64,000 nucleotides of DNA, taken from positions 16,980-80,979 of the forward strand of contig NZ_JAMBPQ010000030.1 in NCBI RefSeq assembly GCF_024206495.1, in the 5' to 3' direction. Below the pieces are notes generated by a model. That model worked only from the letters and a program-made list of their open reading frames with translations, was not told where the DNA came from and made no database searches. The position numbers were made by a program, and so were the translations under genes. Below, one piece after another: positions 9,223 through 17,159 of this stretch (its first letter is position 1; every line of letters begins with the position of its first letter). Source of the DNA: Paraburkholderia sp. CNPSo 3272. GTDB taxonomy: Bacteria > Pseudomonadota > Gammaproteobacteria > Burkholderiales > Burkholderiaceae.

Positions 9223-9657
9223 ATGAAGCGACGCCGAAGCCGCGCTCGCGAGCGCAATGTCCCGTTTTCGTTCGCTCGCGCGCTGGCCGTGCCGGCGCTC
9301 GCATGCGCCCTGGCCGCGAGCGCGGCGCATGCCGCATCGGGCAATGCCGCGCCGGGCGCAGCGCTCGACATACGCGATATTCACGTGCAGTCGCGCCACA
9401 CGTTCAGCTACACCTGCGCCAACAGCAAGACCTTCAAGGTCACCTATCTGAACGCGGCCAACGGCCAGAGCTTCGCGGTCGTGCCGGTGAAAGGCCGCAA
9501 GCTCCTGTTCGTCGGCGTGATCGCTGCGTCTGGCGTGAAGTACGTCGCCGACCGCTACACGTGGTGGACCAAGGGCCCCGGCGCGGATCTCTACGACGTC
9601 ACGTCCGACGCTAGTCCGAAGCCGGTACTCTCGGGCTGCGCGACGATCATGCGCTGA
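9223..9657 (+). CDS. MliC family C-type lysozyme inhibitor
   Basis: 144 residues with a basic N-terminus (MKRRRSRARERN) and a signal peptide ending AAHAASG at about residue 39. The mature domain starts with YTCANSKTFKVTY and carries AASGVKYVADRYTWWTKG, the conserved core of the membrane-bound/periplasmic lysozyme inhibitor family (MliC/PliC, PF09864), including two spaced cysteines (YTC and SGC) able to form a disulfide. The family protects peptidoglycan from host or competitor lysozyme. The start at 9223 follows CGGAGAA. Without a lipobox it is more PliC-like (periplasmic) than a true lipoprotein. Confidence 0.85.
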   Translation: MKRRRSRARERNVPFSFARALAVPALACALAASAAHAASGNAAPGAALDIRDIHVQSRHTFSYTCANSKTFKVTYLNAANGQSFAVVPVKGRKLLFVGVIAASGVKYVADRYTWWTKGPGADLYDVTSDASPKPVLSGCATIMR

Positions 9658-9772
9658 CGCCGGACGCACGCTTCACGACGCATTCCGCCTGGCGGGAGTA
9701 ACCTGTCGGCCTGTTCGCGAAGGCCGGCTGCCGCCCGCGCCGCCGGCCACGCTCTTGCCAGCGAGGTGGTCG

Positions 9773-11419
9773 ATGAAAGCATCGGATCTGTTCGTGAAGG
9801 CGCTCGAAGCAGAAGGCGTCGATTATGTCTTCGGTATTCCAGGGGAAGAGAACCTCGACCTGCTCGAATCGCTGCGGCGCTCGAAGATTCGTCTGATCGT
9901 CACGCGCCATGAGCAGGCCGCGGGCTTCATGGCCGCCACTTACGGGCGGCTGACGGGCCGCACCGGCGTGTGTCTGGCCACGCTGGGGCCCGGCGCCACC
10001 AACTTCGTGACCGCCGCCGCCTACGCGCAGCTCGGCGGCATGCCCATGCTGATGGTCACGGGCCAGAAGCCCATCAAGTCGAGCAAGCAGGGCCACTTCC
10101 AGATCGTCGACGTCGTGCGCATGATGGAGCCGCTCACCAAGTACGCGCGTCAGATCGTTTCCATCGGCAACATTCCGGCGCTCGTGCGCGAGGCGTTTCG
10201 CCAGGCCGAGCAGGAGCGGCCCGGCGCCGTGCATCTCGAACTGCCCGAAGACGTGGCCGACGAAGAGGGCGACGGCAAGCCTATTCCCAAGAGCTTCAGC
10301 CGCCGGCCCGTGGCCGAGGAAAAGGCCGTCGCGCACGCGGTGGCGGCGATCTGCAAGGCGCGCCATCCGCTTCTCATGATCGGCGCGGGGGGCAATCGCA
10401 AGACCACGCGCAACGTGCTGCGCGAATTCGTCGACGAAACCGGCATCCCGTTCTTCACCACGCAGATGGGCAAGGGCGTGATCGACGAGTCGCATCCACT
10501 GTGGCTCGGCAATGCCACGCTGTCGGACGGCGATTTCGTGCATCGCGCGATCGAGCACGCCGACTGCATCATCAACGTCGGCCACGACGTGATCGAAAAG
10601 CCGCCGTTTTTCATGCGCAGCGCGGAAGAGAGAACCGTCATCCACGTGAATTTTCTCGGCGCGGAAGTCGACCCCGTGTATTTCCCGCAGATCGAAGTGG
10701 TGGGCGACATCGCCAACGCGGTGTGGCAGCTCAAGGAGAGCCTGAAACCGCGCGAGCACGCGTGGGACTTCGCGCGCTTCGAGGAGATCAAGCGCCATTT
10801 CGAGGCGCATCTCGCCAAAGGCCAGCACGACGAGCGCTTTCCCATGTATCCGGTGCGGCTCGTGCACGACGTGTACGGCGCGATGCCCGAGGACGGCATC
10901 CTGTGCCTCGACAACGGCATGTACAAGATCTGGTTCGCGCGCTACTACCGCGCGCGTGAGCCCAATTCGATCCTGCTCGACAACGCGCTCGCCTCGATGG
11001 GTGCGGGGCTGCCTTCGGCCATTGCCACGAAGATCGTGCATCCGCAGCGCAAGGTCGTGGCGGTGTGCGGCGACGGCGGTTTCATGATGAATTCGCAGGA
11101 ACTGGAGACGGCGGTGCGCCTGAAGCTCGATCTCGTCGTGCTGCTGTTGCGCGACGACGCGTTCGGCATGATCCGCTGGAAGCAGGAGAACATGAATTTC
11201 CCCGATTACGGGATGACGCTGCAGAACCCCGATTTCGTCGACTATGCGCAGAGCTACGGCGCGCATGGTCACCGCGTGGGCTCGGCGGACCAGCTCAAGC
11301 CGCTCGTCGAGCAGTGCCTCGTGCAACCGGGCGTGCATGTAATCGACGTGCCCATCGACTATTCGGACAACGAGCGCGTGCTCAATCGCGACATCAAGCG
11401 CCTGAGCGCGCAGCTTTGA
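9773..11419 (+). CDS. ThDP-dependent acetolactate synthase-like large subunit
   Basis: 548 residues with the three-domain layout of ThDP carboligases. The N-terminal Pyr domain has the activating Glu in VTRHEQAAGFMA (about residue 47). The central domain follows, and the C-terminal PP domain has GDGGFMMNSQELETA with the ThDP/Mg motif. No regulatory small subunit (ilvN) follows, unlike biosynthetic AHAS. Instead an aldehyde dehydrogenase starts 24 nt downstream, which suggests a catabolic pair in which this enzyme decarboxylates or ligates a 2-oxoacid and the aldehyde product is oxidised. Databases commonly label such proteins acetolactate synthase large subunit; the true substrate is not evident from the sequence. 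Confidence 0.85.
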   Translation: MKASDLFVKALEAEGVDYVFGIPGEENLDLLESLRRSKIRLIVTRHEQAAGFMAATYGRLTGRTGVCLATLGPGATNFVTAAAYAQLGGMPMLMVTGQKPIKSSKQGHFQIVDVVRMMEPLTKYARQIVSIGNIPALVREAFRQAEQERPGAVHLELPEDVADEEGDGKPIPKSFSRRPVAEEKAVAHAVAAICKARHPLLMIGAGGNRKTTRNVLREFVDETGIPFFTTQMGKGVIDESHPLWLGNATLSDGDFVHRAIEHADCIINVGHDVIEKPPFFMRSAEERTVIHVNFLGAEVDPVYFPQIEVVGDIANAVWQLKESLKPREHAWDFARFEEIKRHFEAHLAKGQHDERFPMYPVRLVHDVYGAMPEDGILCLDNGMYKIWFARYYRAREPNSILLDNALASMGAGLPSAIATKIVHPQRKVVAVCGDGGFMMNSQELETAVRLKLDLVVLLLRDDAFGMIRWKQENMNFPDYGMTLQNPDFVDYAQSYGAHGHRVGSADQLKPLVEQCLVQPGVHVIDVPIDYSDNERVLNRDIKRLSAQL

Positions 11420-11443
11420 CGCCGCACTTACGGAGAACCCGTC

Positions 11444-12880
11444 ATGCTCAAACCGACTTATCCGTACTATCTGGCCAACGAGGCCGTTGCCGCCAATACC
11501 GACCTCGAAGTCACCGACAAATACAGCGGCGAAGTCGCCACGCGCGTCGCGCTCGCCGACGCGAAAGCGATCGACCAGGCCATCGCGGCAGCCGAAGCCG
11601 CCATGCCCGCCATGCGCGCGTACCCGCCGTACAAGCGTCAGGCCGTGATCGACCATTGCGTGGCGCGCTTTCGCGAGCGCTTCGACGAGTTGGCGATGGC
11701 GCTGTGCATCGAGGCGGGCAAGCCGATCAACGACTCGCGCGGCGAGGCCACGCGCCTGATCGACACGTTCCGTGTGGCCGCCGAAGAGAGCGTGCGCATC
11801 GACGGCGAGATCGTGAATCTCGAGATTTCGGCGCGCGCGAAGGGCTATCACGGCTACGTGAAGCGCGTGCCGATCGGGCCGTGCTCGTTCATCTCGCCGT
11901 TCAATTTCCCGCTCAACCTGGCGGCGCACAAGGTCGCGCCGGCGCTGGCCGCCGGCGTGCCGTTCGTGCTGAAGCCGGCGAGCCGCACGCCGGTTGGGGC
12001 GCTCATCATCGGCGAGGTGCTGGCGGAGACCGACCTGCCCAAGGGCGCGTTCTCGATCCTGCCCGCGCACCGCGACGGCGCCGACCTCTTCACCACCGAC
12101 GAGCGCTTCAAGCTGCTCTCGTTCACGGGCTCGCCGGCGGTCGGCTGGGATCTCAAAAAGAAGGCCGGCAAGAAGAAGGTGGTGCTGGAGCTGGGCGGCA
12201 ATGCGGCGGCCATCGTCGACGGCGATCAGGGCGGCAAGCTCGATTACGTCGTCGACCGGCTGGCCTTCGGGGCGTACTACCAGTCGGGGCAGAGCTGCAT
12301 CGGCGTGCAGCGCATTCTCGCGCATGCGTCGATCTACGACACGCTGCGCGAGAAGCTCATCGCCAAGGTCAAGACGCTCAAGATGGGCGACCCGAAGGAC
12401 GAAACGACCTTCGTTGGACCGATGATCTCGGAGTCCGAGTCGAAACGTCTCGCGGGCTGGATGGAGAGCGCGGTGCTCGCGGGTGCGAAGATTGTCGCCG
12501 GCGGCAAGGTGGACGGCGCGATGTTCGAGGCCACGCTGCTCGAAGATGTGCGCCGCGACACCGATCTTTACCGCAAGGAGGCGTTCGGGCCGGTCGCGAT
12601 CCTCGAGCGTTTCGACGACTTCGGCCAGGCGATCGAGATTGTCAACGACAGCGATTTCGGCCTGCAGGCGGGCGTGTTCACCGATTCGCTCGCCAACGCG
12701 CACCGCGCATGGGACGGGCTCGATGTGGGCGGCGTGGTGATCAACGATATTCCGTCATTTCGCGTCGATAACATGCCGTACGGCGGCGTCAAGGACTCTG
12801 GCCTCGGGCGCGAGGGCGTGCGCTACGCGATCGAGGATATGACCGAACTGCGGCTGATGGTGATCCGCGAGACGTGGTGA
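11444..12880 (+). CDS. NAD(P)-dependent aldehyde dehydrogenase
   Basis: 478 residues of the ALDH superfamily. Visible motifs are the substrate-site SPFNFPLNLAAHKVAPAL, nucleotide-binding KPASRTPVG and FTGSPAVGWDL, catalytic Glu in LELGGNAAAIV (about residue 250) and catalytic Cys in YQSGQSCIGVQR (about residue 285), and the C-terminal PYGGVKDSGLGREG. A CGGAGAA Shine-Dalgarno sequence precedes the ATG, 24 nt after the upstream carboligase, so the two genes are almost certainly one operon. The consecutive KKKAGKKK after the glycine motif is basic, as in several semialdehyde or lactaldehyde-type ALDHs, but I cannot assign the substrate. Confidence 0.9.
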   Translation: MLKPTYPYYLANEAVAANTDLEVTDKYSGEVATRVALADAKAIDQAIAAAEAAMPAMRAYPPYKRQAVIDHCVARFRERFDELAMALCIEAGKPINDSRGEATRLIDTFRVAAEESVRIDGEIVNLEISARAKGYHGYVKRVPIGPCSFISPFNFPLNLAAHKVAPALAAGVPFVLKPASRTPVGALIIGEVLAETDLPKGAFSILPAHRDGADLFTTDERFKLLSFTGSPAVGWDLKKKAGKKKVVLELGGNAAAIVDGDQGGKLDYVVDRLAFGAYYQSGQSCIGVQRILAHASIYDTLREKLIAKVKTLKMGDPKDETTFVGPMISESESKRLAGWMESAVLAGAKIVAGGKVDGAMFEATLLEDVRRDTDLYRKEAFGPVAILERFDDFGQAIEIVNDSDFGLQAGVFTDSLANAHRAWDGLDVGGVVINDIPSFRVDNMPYGGVKDSGLGREGVRYAIEDMTELRLMVIRETW

Positions 12881-13483
12881 ATGGCGAGCGGCGGGCTGGC
12901 GGCTTGGCGGAAAAGGGTGCGATGCATCGCCGCATGGCACGCGGGAATTTCCGGTGCGCCATGTTGCAGAACGCCTGGCCCGCTGCCATAGGGATCTATG
13001 CCGAGGTGCTACAATACCGGCCTTTCGGCCCTTTGCGCCTGCCGCAAAGAGCGGGCAGAACGCCGGCAGCAAGCAAGCCGAAAGCAGGCAACAAGCAGCA
13101 AGCAAGCAAGCAGCAAGCCGTCCTGCGGCTTGCTGGATCGGCTGAATCGCCGATCGAGTCGTTTCACATTTCCGGTGCGCGCGCCCGTCAAGAGACGAGG
13201 ACGGCGCCGGAACCATCTGGAATCGAGCGAGTCTGGCTGGGTTGAACCCGAGCGAGCGCGGCGATGCAGCCGGCGCCCCGTCCCCGGCAGATTGTCTCGT
13301 CGTCCACAGGCCATCCCGGGCCATCCGTTTGCCGGGAAGCCCTCGCGGGCGTGTGTTCCGCCCGTCGCAGGAGGGCGCCTGACGTGTTGTCCGGCGCCTT
13401 TGCATCGACCTGCAATGCCCAGCAGTGACCATTTGAGGCGCTCCCGCGCCTTGCGCGAATAGCGCCTTTATAGCGAAGCCACC
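12881..13483 (+). other. 603-nt intergenic region, probable long 5' leader of rhlE
   Basis: No convincing gene is visible. A -10-like TACAAT lies at 13010-13015, about 470 nt before the rhlE start, without a good -35. Downstream are a small GGCC-TTTC-GGCC hairpin, a run of GCAAGCAAGC-type short repeats around 13070-13120 and an AAGCCG/CGGCTT hairpin. This suits a long structured leader, as seen for some other DEAD-box helicase genes, but promoter use is inferred only. Confidence 0.4.
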
Positions 13484-14962
13484 ATGTCCGACACAGCCGT
13501 CACGCCCAGCACTGCGAACTTTGACCAGTTTGGTCTGGCCCCCGAAATCCTCAGGGCGGTCAAGGAGCAGGGCTACACGACGCCCACGCCGATCCAGGCG
13601 GAGGCGATTCCCGTGGTGCTCACGGGCCGCGACGTGATGGGCGCCGCGCAAACCGGCACGGGCAAGACGGCTAGCTTCTCGCTGCCGATCCTGCAACGCC
13701 TCCTGCCGATGGCGAGCACGAGCGCTTCGCCCGCCCGCCATCCGGTGCGTGCGTTGATTCTCACGCCCACGCGCGAGCTGGCCGACCAGGTCGCCAACAA
13801 CGTGCGCACCTACGCGCAGCACACGCCGCTGCGCAGCGCGGTGGTGTTCGGCGGCGTCGACATGAATCCGCAGTCCGACGAGCTGCGCCGCGGCGTGGAA
13901 ATCCTGATCGCGACGCCTGGCCGCCTGCTCGACCACGTGCAGCAAAAGACCACGAACCTGGGTCAGGTGCAGATGCTCGTGCTCGACGAAGCCGACCGCA
14001 TGCTCGACATGGGCTTCCTGCCCGACCTGCAGCGCATCCTGAACCTGCTGCCGAAGGAGCGCCAGACGCTGCTGTTCTCGGCCACGTTCTCGGGCGAGAT
14101 CAAGAAGCTCGCCGCGACCTATCTGCGCTCGCCGCAGACCATCGAGGTGGCGCGCAGCAACTCCACCGCGACCAACGTCACCCAGGTGGTGTACGAAGTC
14201 GCCGAGGGCGACAAGACCGGCGCGGTCGTTCAGCTGATCCGCGACCGGGGCCTGAAGCAGGTGATCGTGTTCTGCAACAGCAAGATCGGTGCGAGCCGTC
14301 TCGCGCGCCAGATCGAAAAGCAGGGCATCGTCGCGTCCGCGATCCACGGCGACCGCACGCAGAGCGAGCGCATGCAGGCACTCGACGCGTTCAAGCGCGG
14401 CGAAATCGAAGCGCTCGTGGCGACCGACGTGGCCGCGCGCGGCCTCGACATTGCCGAACTGCCCGCTGTCATCAACTTCGACCTGCCGTTCAACGCCGAA
14501 GACTACGTGCACCGCATTGGCCGCACCGGCCGCGCGGGCGCCTCGGGTGACGCGCTTTCGCTGTGCAGCCCGAACGAGAAGAAGCAACTCGCCGATATCG
14601 AGAAGCTCATCAAGCGTCCGCTGACCGTGGAGCGCCTCGTGGTCGACGTGCCGGTGCCGCATCACGAGGGTGGCGGCCGCCGCCGCGAACGCGACGGCCA
14701 TGAAGGCCGCGAAGGCCGCGGTGAACGCGGCGAGCGCGGCACGCACCGCCGCGCGGCGTCGTTCGAGCGCCCGCATCATCATCGTTCGCAGCCCGTCGAC
14801 GATTTTTTCCTGAAGCCCTACGAGCCCTCGGCGAGCGCGCGCAGCAAGGCGGAAGACAAGCCCGCGAATGCCGCGCCGCAAAAGCAGCAATCGAAGCAGC
14901 CGCTCGCCGCGCTGCTGGGCGGCCTGGGGTCGTCGTGGCGCAACAAGCCGACGTCGTCTTAG
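13484..14962 (+). CDS. rhlE: DEAD-box ATP-dependent RNA helicase RhlE
   Basis: 492 residues. The Q-motif region (TTPTPIQAEAIP), motif I AQTGTGKT (about residue 55), PTRELADQ, motif II DEADRMLDMGF (about residue 167), motif III SATF, and motif VI HRIGRTGRAG are all present. The C-terminal 90 residues are basic and Arg/Gly/Glu-rich (RRRERDGHEG... then HRR), an RNA-binding tail typical of RhlE proteins. It unwinds structured RNA, supporting ribosome assembly and RNA turnover. It converges with gluQ, with a hairpin terminator between. The long non-coding stretch upstream suggests post-transcriptional control. Confidence 0.93.
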   Translation: MSDTAVTPSTANFDQFGLAPEILRAVKEQGYTTPTPIQAEAIPVVLTGRDVMGAAQTGTGKTASFSLPILQRLLPMASTSASPARHPVRALILTPTRELADQVANNVRTYAQHTPLRSAVVFGGVDMNPQSDELRRGVEILIATPGRLLDHVQQKTTNLGQVQMLVLDEADRMLDMGFLPDLQRILNLLPKERQTLLFSATFSGEIKKLAATYLRSPQTIEVARSNSTATNVTQVVYEVAEGDKTGAVVQLIRDRGLKQVIVFCNSKIGASRLARQIEKQGIVASAIHGDRTQSERMQALDAFKRGEIEALVATDVAARGLDIAELPAVINFDLPFNAEDYVHRIGRTGRAGASGDALSLCSPNEKKQLADIEKLIKRPLTVERLVVDVPVPHHEGGGRRRERDGHEGREGRGERGERGTHRRAASFERPHHHRSQPVDDFFLKPYEPSASARSKAEDKPANAAPQKQQSKQPLAALLGGLGSSWRNKPTSS

Positions 14963-15005
14963 TCGAGCTGAGTTCGAGGGCGAGAGATTCGCGCGGTGCA
15001 GAAAG

Positions 15006-15038
15006 ACGGCATATCGCTTCGGGCGGCATGCCGTTTTT
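15006..15038 (+). terminator. Terminator after rhlE
   Basis: A 7-bp ACGGCAT/ATGCCGT stem with a 15-nt loop is followed directly by TTTT, between the convergent rhlE and gluQ genes. Confidence 0.65.
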
Positions 15039-15040
15039 GT

Positions 15041-15979
15041 TTAAGCGGCCGGCAATTGCGCGAGCCGCCGCTTCCACGCATCGATCGCATCGAGCTGGAA
15101 CGCTGCGAGCGTCGCGGGCGCGGTATCGTGCAATTCGAGTCCCAGGTGCCGCGCCGCGGCCATCAGCGCCTCCAGCGGCCGTGACGCATCGAGGGCTTGC
15201 GCCCCGGTCTGCTTCGAGAGCTTTTCGCCATCCGCGTTCGTGACGACCGGCACATGCAGATACGCGGGCGTCGGCACGCCAAGACACTGCTGGAGCCAGA
15301 CTTGCCGCGCCGTCGAATCGAGCAGGTCCGCGCCGCGCACCACGTGCGTGATGCGCTGTTGCGCGTCGTCTACGACGACGGCAAGCTGGTAGGCCCACTG
15401 GCCGTCCGCGCGCAGCAGCACGAAATCGCCGACTTCGGTTGCGAGGTTCTGATGCTGCGGGCCTTGCCAGCGGTCGTCGAAGCGGATCAATGCGGGATTG
15501 GCGTGCGCGCCTGCGGGTTCGTCCGCCGTTGCTGCGTCAGGCACGCGCAGCCGCCACGCGCGGGCGGGCTTGCCGTGCAGGCCGTCGCGGCAGGTGCCAG
15601 GGTAGATCAGCGTGGTGTTGCGCTGATGCGCGCCCAGTTGCGAATCGGCGATTTCCTTGCGCGTGCAGCCGCACGGATAGACGTGGCCCGAGGCGATCAG
15701 CCGGTCGAGCGCCCCGCGGTAAAGACCGGTGCGGCGGCTCTGCCATTCGGGCGGCTCGTCGGCGTGAAAGCCGAAGGCCGCAAGCGTCGCGAGGATGTCT
15801 TCGGCTGCGCCCGGCACGGTGCGCGGGCCGTCGATGTCCTCCACGCGCACGAGCCAGGCGCCGCCATGCGCTCGCGCGTCGAGCCAGCTCGCGAGCGCAG
15901 AGACGAGCGAGCCAAAGTGCAGCGGGCCAGTGGGCGAGGGCGCGAAGCGCCCGCGATACCCTTGTGGCGTTGCGCTCAC
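15041..15979 (-). CDS. gluQ: Glutamyl-Q tRNA(Asp) synthetase
   Basis: 312 residues; a truncated GluRS-like enzyme that attaches glutamate to the queuosine of tRNA(Asp). It starts MSATPQGYRGRFAPSPTGPL, with the HIGH-equivalent in GPLHFGSL. The zinc site follows (YPCGCTRKEI), and the KMSKS equivalent is GEKLSKQTGA. It lacks the anticodon-binding domain of GluRS, as expected for GluQRS. The start lies 9 nt after the trhO stop on the same strand, forming a two-gene tRNA-modification unit. Confidence 0.93.
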   Translation of the reverse strand: MSATPQGYRGRFAPSPTGPLHFGSLVSALASWLDARAHGGAWLVRVEDIDGPRTVPGAAEDILATLAAFGFHADEPPEWQSRRTGLYRGALDRLIASGHVYPCGCTRKEIADSQLGAHQRNTTLIYPGTCRDGLHGKPARAWRLRVPDAATADEPAGAHANPALIRFDDRWQGPQHQNLATEVGDFVLLRADGQWAYQLAVVVDDAQQRITHVVRGADLLDSTARQVWLQQCLGVPTPAYLHVPVVTNADGEKLSKQTGAQALDASRPLEALMAAARHLGLELHDTAPATLAAFQLDAIDAWKRRLAQLPAA

Positions 15980-15988
15980 GCGCGCAGC

Positions 15989-16870
15989 TTAAGCGGCAGC
16001 CTGAGCGGCTGCATCCGGTGCGCCCGCGCGCTCCGGATGGCACGCCGGGCAGCTCTTGCCCACCACGTAGAGCGGCGAAGCCTGCTCCTGCGGCGTCACG
16101 ACGGCTCGGCACGCGAAGCACTGCACGGTGTCCGTCGGCTCGAGCTGCGGATTGAGCGCGGTGCGCTGGTCGAACACGAAGCAGTCGCCGTTGTAGTGCG
16201 CGCCGCCCACTTCCTCGAAGTACTTGAGAATGCCGCCTTCGAGCTGATACACGTGCTCGATGCCCATTTCCTTCATGTGGATGGCGGCCTTTTCGCAGCG
16301 AATGCCGCCCGTGCAGAACGACACGACCGTCTTGCCTTCGAGATCGGTGCGGTTCGCCTCGATCACGCCGGGGAATTCGCTGAACTTGTCGATGCGGTAG
16401 TCGAGCGCCTTGTCGAACGTGCCGACATCGATTTCGAACGCGTTGCGCGTGTCGAGCATGACGACGGGGCGGCATTCGTCGTCGAAGCCGCGGTCGAGCC
16501 ACTCCTTGAGCACGACAGGCGCCACGGAAGGCGCGCGGCCTTCCTCGGGGCGGATCGCGGGCTTCTTCATCGTGATGATCTCGCGCTTCAGGCGCACGAG
16601 CATACGGTTGAACGGCCGCGTTTGGGAGAAGCTTTCCTTGAACTGCAGCGTCGCGAACTTGCCCTCGAAGAGCGGATCGTGATTGATGAAGTCCATGAAG
16701 GCGCGCACGTCGCCTTCATCGCCGGCAACGAACAGGTTGATGCCTTCCGGCGCGAGCAGGATCGTGCCCCGCAGATCGAGCGATTGGCAGCGCTCGAGCA
16801 CGAGCGGACGCCACTCGGCGGTCCTGTCGAGCGTGGCGAACTGGTAAGCGGAAAGATTGAGGATACGCAT
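15989..16870 (-). CDS. trhO: tRNA uridine(34) hydroxylase TrhO (rhodanese family)
   Basis: 293 residues of the YceA/TrhO family that makes 5-hydroxyuridine at the wobble base of certain tRNAs using oxygen. An N-terminal acylphosphatase-like domain (RGTILLAPEGINLFVAG) is followed by a rhodanese domain with catalytic Cys in SFCTGGIRCEKA (about residue 186). A C-terminal Cys-rich segment (FACRAV... then CPACH) completes the family layout. It is the first gene of the trhO-gluQ pair and is divergent from dnaE across about 290 nt. Confidence 0.94.
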   Translation of the reverse strand: MRILNLSAYQFATLDRTAEWRPLVLERCQSLDLRGTILLAPEGINLFVAGDEGDVRAFMDFINHDPLFEGKFATLQFKESFSQTRPFNRMLVRLKREIITMKKPAIRPEEGRAPSVAPVVLKEWLDRGFDDECRPVVMLDTRNAFEIDVGTFDKALDYRIDKFSEFPGVIEANRTDLEGKTVVSFCTGGIRCEKAAIHMKEMGIEHVYQLEGGILKYFEEVGGAHYNGDCFVFDQRTALNPQLEPTDTVQCFACRAVVTPQEQASPLYVVGKSCPACHPERAGAPDAAAQAAA

Positions 16871-16996
16871 GGTGCAACTGGAAAAGCGCCATTAAAAAAG
16901 CGCGTGAAACTGGAGCCGGGCGCGCGTGCTTGCCTTTCAGATGCGGGTCCCCGAAAAACGGGAATTGGGGCAGGGCGCGCGGCGGGCGCAATCCGC

Positions 16997-17002
16997 TATT
17001 AT
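16997..17002 (+). promoter_or_regulatory. Possible -10 element for dnaE
   Basis: TATTAT lies 158 nt before the dnaE start in the divergent trhO/dnaE interval. No clear -35 is seen, so this is a weak call. Confidence 0.3.
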
Positions 17003-17159
17003 CCCTCAATCGCGCCTCGCGCCGCCTGCGGCGTAGTCGACACGCCATGCGGCGCCGAGCGCCCGCGGCAAGGTCCAGGCCAGATTGGTTGGGCCGCCCC
17101 GGCCAACATCAATTGCCCATGCGAGCGTGCGCCGAAATTCGCGTGCCCCTAAAGGTACA

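Noticed and set aside
9647..12703. A 1018-codon open frame on the minus strand opposite the carboligase/ALDH pair
   Set aside because: It is a GC-rich shadow frame: His/Arg/Glu-rich with no family motifs, and both plus-strand genes have complete catalytic motifs.
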